DNA from: Diphasiastrum complanatum | Lineage: Eukaryota > Streptophyta > Lycopodiopsida > Lycopodiales > Lycopodiaceae | Length of the DNA: 64,000 nt | Assembly: GCA_029204225.1 (NCBI GenBank) | Contig: CM055107.1 | Span: 29,537,410 to 29,601,409 of the forward strand | Reading direction: 5' to 3' | Shown: in pieces, positions 58,331-64,000 of the stretch | How the letters are laid out: each line of letters begins with the position of its first letter | Numbering within the stretch: the first letter of the stretch is position 1 | Notes under the pieces: model-generated | Databases searched by the model: none | Told to the model about the DNA's origin: nothing | The model's input: the letters and a program-made list of their open reading frames with translations, nothing else | Made by a program: the position numbers and the translations under genes

Positions 58331-59377
58331 CTAAAGATACTCCCTCTCAAACACATGATTAACATCCCACAAGATCTCATCATTGCTTGATTTCAACCTT
58401 TCATTATAGTTAGTGAAAACGATGTCACCATCATAAACCAAAAGATAGATTTCTACAATTATATCCAACATGAAGTAGAGTAGACGAAGTTGAGTATCAA
58501 ACCTAATCAACCCAGCCCATTTGAGATCAAACCAAACCTCAATGAGCTCACCAATGAGATCTTCCTTGCCTTGGAGAAATTGCCACTTGAGTTGCTCCAT
58601 GTAGTCTTCTTCATCCAACATTTTGTCATCTTGATCATGCATGAACACTCCACCACAATCATAGCAACCTTTAAGTTGATGAAGAGATGTAAGATCCATG
58701 CCTTGAATCTTTCCAAGAGTCACTCTTCCTTTGCCCTTTCCTTCACAGGACTCCCTCTTAATGATCACACCACAAAAGTTAGCAATCTCCCTCTTGATAG
58801 TTGCATCATAAGAAATGGAAGATTCTTGAACATTAGAAGCCATGAAAAGAATACATAGTTCCTTCAACATAAGAATGATTGAAGTACTTTTTCTTGTCAA
58901 ACCTGGACTTCTAATCAATGATATAGGTAATGATAATGAACCCTCACTATCATTCACAAAAGCATCATTCAAGGTACATCCTACTTTGAACAGTTCACAT
59001 TCATCTCTCCCTTTTGACTTGAGATCTTCCTCACCAAGTCTCACGATAGAACCTTTTGATCTACTTTCTTTATGAATACATGTGACACCACTTGTTTCAC
59101 AAATGACTTTTTTGGACTCATCACATAAAGATACAAAAGAAACTTTTTCTTCAATCATGCTCAAAGCACCATCTTTTTCCAAATGAGTAAATAAGTCATT
59201 AGCAATAACCAGCTCCAAAGAAGAGTTTTCATCACCTCCATTGATGAAGTTAGCTCTCTTCTTACCTTTTTCATTTCTGCACTTGCCATGTAGTTCCATT
59301 GAAGAGCCACCAAGACTTGGAAATCTATGAGTTTCAGCAAGAAAGGAAGGCAAGGGGGGGTTTCCGCGCAGAACCAC
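58331..59377 (-). pseudogene. Element B accessory ORF (348 codons, open), unknown function
   Basis: Carries HGKCRNEKGKKRANFINGG, LCDESKKVICETSGVTCIHK, KSTSIILMLKELCILFMASN, GKIQGMDLTSLHQLKGCYDC, EEDYMEQLKWQFLQGKEDL and NHVFEREYL, each with a close counterpart in element A in the same order. It is followed in the same frame by a TAG where element A has CAG. It contains short hydrophobic runs near LYFMLDIIVEIYLLVY. No integrase, RT or RNase H motif. Confidence 0.68.
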
Positions 59378-59438
59378 ATGCTCAACATGAAACTGCAGAG
59401 GGCAATGGCGGATTTCTAATAGGAAATTGCTTGTTCTG

Positions 59439-61013
59439 TCAGCAATTCAAACATGATACTAATTTAGCACCACCAGACTCCATTTGACTAGTAGGTAGCA
59501 CTAGTCCATCTTCAAGATCCAATGGATCCAACACATCGATCATAGATTCACCAAAAGTTGCCAAGTTAGCACAACAATAACTATCTCCAAGAAGCTCATT
59601 AGATATCAACCTAGATCTAGCATAAGGAAGTTCTTTAGACTTTGCATAAGATCTACCAATCTTATTGATGCTAGGGATTGACTTTTGAAAGTTAAGAGAA
59701 CCACCAACATCCATTTCATTCCTCTTGTTAGACATAACAAATGCATCAAACTTGTAAAGTCTACCTTGTTTATTTTCCATATCAATCAAGACATCTCCCT
59801 TAGTAATGAAGCAAACATCCCCAACAAACTTTGTCTTGTACCCTTTTTTTAACATTTGACCAACACTTAGCAAATTCCTTGAAAGTGAAGGAATGTAAAG
59901 AGCACCATCAAGCTTTACATTACTATTAGTAGAAAGGCAAATAGAAATTGAGCCAATAACTTTGATCATACACTCACCACCATTTGGCATGTGAACGACT
60001 TTCTTGGTTCCAACATAAGAGATCAAAGAAGTAAAGAACTCCGTGTGACTAGTCATGTGTGAACTAGATCCACTATCTATCCACCATGAATCCTTGTCAC
60101 TTCCACTTGACATTAGACTTGAAGAACACATCATGAGAGAATCACAAGAATCTAGATCCTCATTAGAAGTACAAAAGTTGTTTTGGTTGCTACCTTCATT
60201 ACTTTGCTTCTTATGACATTCATTTGCAAAATGACCTTTTATCCCACAATAAAAGCACTTGAACTTTGACTTGTCTTTCTTTCTAAAAGAAGTAGAAGAG
60301 GAGGAGGAAGAGTGATCATCATGATCCAAGTTACCACCTTTGGACCATTTGCCTTTGCCTTTAACTTTGCCTTTGACTTTGCCTTTTGTGAAGAAAGCCT
60401 CTTCACCTCCACCTTGCAAGGATGCACCATCAAGCTTTGATTGCAACCTATGTTCTTCAGCCAATAATATTTCTTGCAAGTCAACCACACTTGGCAAGAC
60501 TCTTTGAATGGCAAAACTTTGCACAAGGCTAGCATGTTCATGTAGCAAACCATTCAACATAACCTGGACTATTTCACCATCTTTTATGTTTTCATCAATA
60601 CATGCAAGGTCATCACTTAAGGACTTAACCCTCAAGACAAATGCATGAGCACTTTCACCCTCTCTTTGCCTGCTAGAAAATATTTGCCTCCTTAGGGTCA
60701 ATACCCTAGATGTGGACTTTGATTCAAAGAGATTTTTCAAGGCATTCCATGCCTCACTTGCACTTTGACTAGTACCAACTTCCTTGAGAAGTTCATTGGT
60801 AACATTCATTTTAATGATATGAAGAGCCCTTTTGGCCTTCTTATCAAACCTTTGTTGCTCTTGAACTGTGGGTGTTCTCTCTTCAGTTCCTGCAACTATG
60901 TCCATGAGTTCATTCAACTCAAGTAAGGATTCCATCCTCACTTTCCAGGTAGAGTAGTTTGATGAACTCAACCTATCATTAGTCTCTAACATGATCCCAC
61001 CATTGGAAGCCAT
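59439..61013 (-). CDS. Element B gag-protease ORF (524 codons, open)
   Basis: Uninterrupted from ATG 61013. Gag N-terminus: RLSSSNYSTWKVRMESLLEL. UBN2-like helices: SEAWNALKNLFESKSTSRVL and AFVLRVKSLSDDLACIDENI. Then a basic Lys/Gly segment, the CCHC knuckle CFYCGIKGHFANEC, and the retropepsin start WWIDSGSSSHMTSHTEF. After the protease (LYIPSLSRNLLSVGQML, GRLYKFDAFVMSNKR) the frame enters the element-specific segment SINKIGRSYAKSKELPYARS and stops. It may still encode a Gag-protease polyprotein. The protein would need enzymes supplied in trans for retrotransposition. Confidence 0.88.
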   Translation of the reverse strand: MASNGGIMLETNDRLSSSNYSTWKVRMESLLELNELMDIVAGTEERTPTVQEQQRFDKKAKRALHIIKMNVTNELLKEVGTSQSASEAWNALKNLFESKSTSRVLTLRRQIFSSRQREGESAHAFVLRVKSLSDDLACIDENIKDGEIVQVMLNGLLHEHASLVQSFAIQRVLPSVVDLQEILLAEEHRLQSKLDGASLQGGGEEAFFTKGKVKGKVKGKGKWSKGGNLDHDDHSSSSSSTSFRKKDKSKFKCFYCGIKGHFANECHKKQSNEGSNQNNFCTSNEDLDSCDSLMMCSSSLMSSGSDKDSWWIDSGSSSHMTSHTEFFTSLISYVGTKKVVHMPNGGECMIKVIGSISICLSTNSNVKLDGALYIPSLSRNLLSVGQMLKKGYKTKFVGDVCFITKGDVLIDMENKQGRLYKFDAFVMSNKRNEMDVGGSLNFQKSIPSINKIGRSYAKSKELPYARSRLISNELLGDSYCCANLATFGESMIDVLDPLDLEDGLVLPTSQMESGGAKLVSCLNC

Positions 61014-61814
61014 GAATATAATGATTCTTCAACTTTTAGGCTCTGTCCTAATACACCTAACACTCATTTTTCTCACAACAAATGATGGATAAGGAGATCT
61101 CAGAAGATCTAGGACCCTAAAACACTTATATCTAGAACCTGGCTGGTTTCCAAGCATAGAAAGGAAGATTGAAAACACATGCAACACTTTGCACACACTA
61201 AAAATGGATTACAAACTCAAACCAGCCTGAATACACTCTTGCTTAAGCTCTCAAAGGTTTCCATTTATAGGCAATAGCCTAAATTTTAGTATTCTTGAAG
61301 ACAAATCAAGTTATGGTGTGAAGAATTACTTGCATTCTTAGAAAATACAAAAGACTAGGCTGCCAAGAATACCTAGAATTGAACAAAATTGATCAACATA
61401 TGATCAACACAATAAGATATTGATTCAACCTGTAAAACCACATGTAAACCACACTTCTAAAAGTTTATAAACTCCAGCAAGTGATAAATACAAGCTTTAG
61501 AGGTGAATGAAAGAGCACACTTAGTGAATCACAAGACTAGCTTCACTAGCTTGTCAAATCTTGGTGTTTATATGTAGATCTAAGATCACTTCACATGAGT
61601 GTGTTCCTCAACCTGTTACGAACCTGAAAACACATTTGCATAATGGTTAAACCCAGTAAATGCTCCAATCAAATTACATTAGGAGATTTATGTACATGCT
61701 CAACAAAGTACACCAAAATTTATGCAAAAGATTGTAGACAATCTGTTCACCCAAAAGGGGATCTTTCATCCAAGTGGGAGCCTTTCTCAGCCTTTTGGAG
61801 AAATACAAAATCAC

Positions 61815-61905
61815 TCAAAGAGTATTTGTCATCCACTTAAGGAGAAGGTTCATCCACTTAAGGAGAGTGTTCACCCACAAAGGAGAGTGTTCATCCACAG
61901 AAGTG
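61815..61905. repeat. About 21-bp tandem repeat in element B leader
   Basis: Four imperfect units of CATCCACTTAAGGAGAGTGTT type between the primer site and gag. A related CATCCAAGTGGGAG lies just upstream. Confidence 0.8.
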
Positions 61906-62170
61906 GAGATTGTCAACACTACATTGAACAGAATATTGTTAGTATTGAATATGCACAAGCCTCACAATCAACAAATGATTAGGTGCTATGATCCAATTCA
62001 AAATAGCTTCTTCTCAGCCTCTGATCTTCAATAGACCTGAAATATGCTTTTGATCCACGCTCAACTCACAAAACAAGGGTTAGTAAGATTTGATCAACAA
62101 TGCAATGCATAATCATGCTAGAACTTGATCAAACATCCAAATATCACTTACTAAAAATAACAGCCAACTA

Positions 62171-62182
62171 GCTCTGATACCA
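62171..62182 (-). other. Element B primer-binding site
   Basis: The minus strand reads TGGTATCAGAGC directly next to the 5' LTR. Confidence 0.92.
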
Positions 62183-62837
62183 TGTAAAAAAAGTGGATCT
62201 TGAATGGATTCAAACTCCCAAAATACCTAGCTAATATCTTCGCACAACAAGCTACAAAAGCTAGAAATGGCAAAGCATCCTAATGCTACCTTTGATACAC
62301 ATGAACTTGACAAAGCATTCAAGAGACAAAAGAAACTAATAAAAGGTACTGATGGCAGCAAAAAACAACAGCATACCATCCCTACAATAGCAGCCTACCA
62401 CTTTTGGAAACCTCTTAAAATCGTACACAAAAGCTTGAAGACAATACACAAAGCAATGCTCTCAATGGAGGAAGAAACTGTGACAATGATCTATTGATCT
62501 CTCTCAGCAATACAACAAGTTTCTCCAACCTGTTGTCCACGAATTTCAGTCTAATATAGGTGAGAGAGATGACTCTCTCTCCTCTCTCTAGAACTTAGGA
62601 CCCAAATTTAGGGCACCAGTAGCCTAAAATAGTCAATTTTGGCCTATATGTCCAAATAACATGATTTTGGTGTCATTTCGAAGGTCCTGAAGTTTGAGAC
62701 TTCTTCAACATGAAATATATACTAAAATAAAAGTATTTAGGCCTCTTTCACACGTGTGAAATTCTAGATCCAAAACTATGTACAAAAATTGCCAATTTAG
62801 GCCTCAAACTAGCTAGGAAATGTTGACAATTTTCACA
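62183..62837 (-). repeat. Element B 5' LTR
   Basis: TGTAAAAAAAGTGG to TTTTCACA, followed by the TCCTC duplication. CACACGTGTG at 62749-62758. On the plus strand it holds a 70-codon open frame from ATG 62267, which is broken by a stop in the other LTR. Confidence 0.93.
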
Positions 62838-63954
62838 TCCTCTTCCAGGGGATTGGGGTTCAAAGGGCGCTAGGCTCTGGGGCATTTCAAAGATTTCGGT
62901 GTCGGAATCATCGAACATATCCATGAAGAATTGTGTGTTGGGTGAGGTTGCTTCGGTGTGCGAGGGTGAGGTGGCCTAGACAGCTGTGATGGGAATGGTA
63001 GGCCCAATGGTCACAGACTGTCCTTGTATGGGAGCAGAGGCAAGGGAAGCATCAGAGGCTAGGGGAATGGGAAGTTCAATGCGAACAACAATAGGGGGTG
63101 GAAGCACAGCTGACAAGGTATGCCTAGTGCAACGTCGTGACGTGGAAGGCGAGTCAGGAATTATGATCTCGCTACATGGACGACGACGACTATGAGAACT
63201 TGAGGCCTGGTGAGATGACTCGGTTGGTGCTTCTTCGTAAATCGAAAGCACAGAATCCAGGTGGAAGCCATGGATTCTGTTTTCTAGGTGAGAAGCGGCT
63301 AAGAGGGACAATAAGGAGCCAGCAGCGAACTGCTGCTTAGTATTGGCCTTAATAGCTCGCTTGAGTTCACCAAAAACAGTCTTGAACCAGTTATATGGTT
63401 CAAGAGGGGCTTTGGCCAACTTGGTGTGGGACTCCGCTATCCTATGAAGGATTTGAGATGTGATGCAGTCTTTCCTGAGGTTGCCAACCATTAGAAAATT
63501 ATTCAACAGCTGGACAGCTGCGTGGATGGAAGGCTCAGTGATGGCTTTCAGAAGGTAGCCATCATTGGTCCAATGCAGATCGTTGGTGAGGTCAATGTAT
63601 GGCTTGATGGCCTATTTGGCGTGCTTGTGATTGGGTGAGGCTTGCATACCGGATGATATTTCTATAGCCGCAAGAGTGGCCTCAGTGACGCGCACCTTGT
63701 GTGTGGCTCCTTGAAAAGTGATATAAAATTTGGATTTCTCTTCCTTCCACATAGAAGGCAAGAGTGATGAAATCCATATTGATGTGTCCTGACAAGGCTC
63801 TCTCATGGATACCCATTGCAGTGAGCAGAGGCTCCGCAAGGGTCATCCACTGAGTGACCATGCTTGTGCTAGGAAGAATCATGATGTCCGTTGCAAATGG
63901 GACATCACGATGGATAGTATAGCGCAGAGACTGGGAAGTATTGGTAGAAGACAT
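62838..63954 (-). pseudogene. Unknown structural/gag-like protein, N-terminal part
   Basis: Begins at ATG 63952-63954 (MSSTNTSQSLRYTIHRDVPF) and continues through a helical region (QWMTLAEPLLTAMGIHERAL), a shift, LAKAPLEPYNWFKTVFGELK, and a Ser/Pro/Arg-rich linker. A TAG near 62976 and at least two frameshifts interrupt it. Element B inserted at TCCTC, and the frame before and after the element agrees. The size, coiled coil and low-complexity linkers suit a gag-like protein of a non-autonomous element or a lineage-specific gene. Confidence 0.5.
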
Positions 63955-64000
63955 GATGATCAGAAAGGAAGTATAACGCGTGAAAGTGTATCAGAAGGCA

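Larger units (their letters stand above)
52009..62837 (-). mobile_element. Element B: RT-less copia-type element with nested element C
   Basis: Paired 655-bp LTRs (52009-52663 and 62183-62837) flanked by a perfect 5-bp target duplication TCCTC (52004-52008 and 62838-62842). The primer site is at 62171-62182 and the polypurine tract at 52664-52675. Minus-strand coding order is gag, zinc knuckle, protease, then an accessory region split by element C. No integrase core, RT or RNase H. LTRs differ by roughly 4% by eye. Excluding C the element is about 6.2 kb. Confidence 0.92.

Noticed and set aside
61815-61905. Regular repeats resembling a CRISPR array
   Set aside because: Units are contiguous with no spacers, imperfect, and lie in a retroelement leader of a eukaryotic genome.

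Overview
The window is nuclear DNA from a plant, most likely a flowering plant with retrotransposon-rich introns. The evidence is one spliced nuclear gene with GT-AG introns and a mitochondrial-type leader, Ty1-copia and Ty3-gypsy chromovirus remains, a plant-type LINE, and long (TC)n/(GA)n microsatellites. I cannot name the species from sequence alone.

The left half (about 625-30543, minus strand) is a single host gene, the biotin-carrying alpha subunit of mitochondrial 3-methylcrotonoyl-CoA carboxylase (MCCA). I could place 15 exons. Their phases close exactly into 2460 nt (819 codons plus stop), running from a transit peptide through biotin carboxylase to the biotinyl EAMKME site. Nine introns are short or moderate. 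The large ones (introns 3, 4, 6 and 14) are filled with transposon remains: a copia fragment with a 184-bp LTR and a LINE reverse transcriptase in intron 14, a chromovirus pol plus a 0.5-kb inverted-repeat hairpin in intron 6, and rearranged gypsy pieces in introns 3 and 4.

Upstream of the gene are a 106-bp foldback about 260 bp from the ATG, a decayed PIF1-type helicase (31.3-32.2 kb), a 113-bp (CT)n tract and a plus-strand copia gag/protease fragment (33.5-34.9 kb). The stretch 34.9-37.7 kb is AT-rich with nothing I recognise.

The right part (37.7-64 kb) is a nest of LTR retrotransposons. Element A (37694-42735) and element B (52009-62837, TSD TCCTC) are minus-strand relatives. They encode copia gag and protease, but where integrase, reverse transcriptase and RNase H should follow they carry a roughly 2-kb coding-like region of unknown function that is similar between the two copies. 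Element C (53057-57636, plus strand, 808-bp LTRs) is nested in B and also lacks reverse transcriptase. It has a 486-codon ORF joining protease, a pre-integrase motif and an integrase C-terminal remnant. Fragments F (43.7-44.2 kb) and G (45.4-46.1 kb) resemble C. B has split an unknown gag-like or structural coding sequence (50490-52008 plus 62838-63954). Between A and B lie an orphan coiled-coil ORF (47052-48021), a terminal-exon-like ORF (44395-44589) and a degenerate CCCTTGG-type minisatellite. Apart from MCCA I see no gene that looks intact and host-functional.
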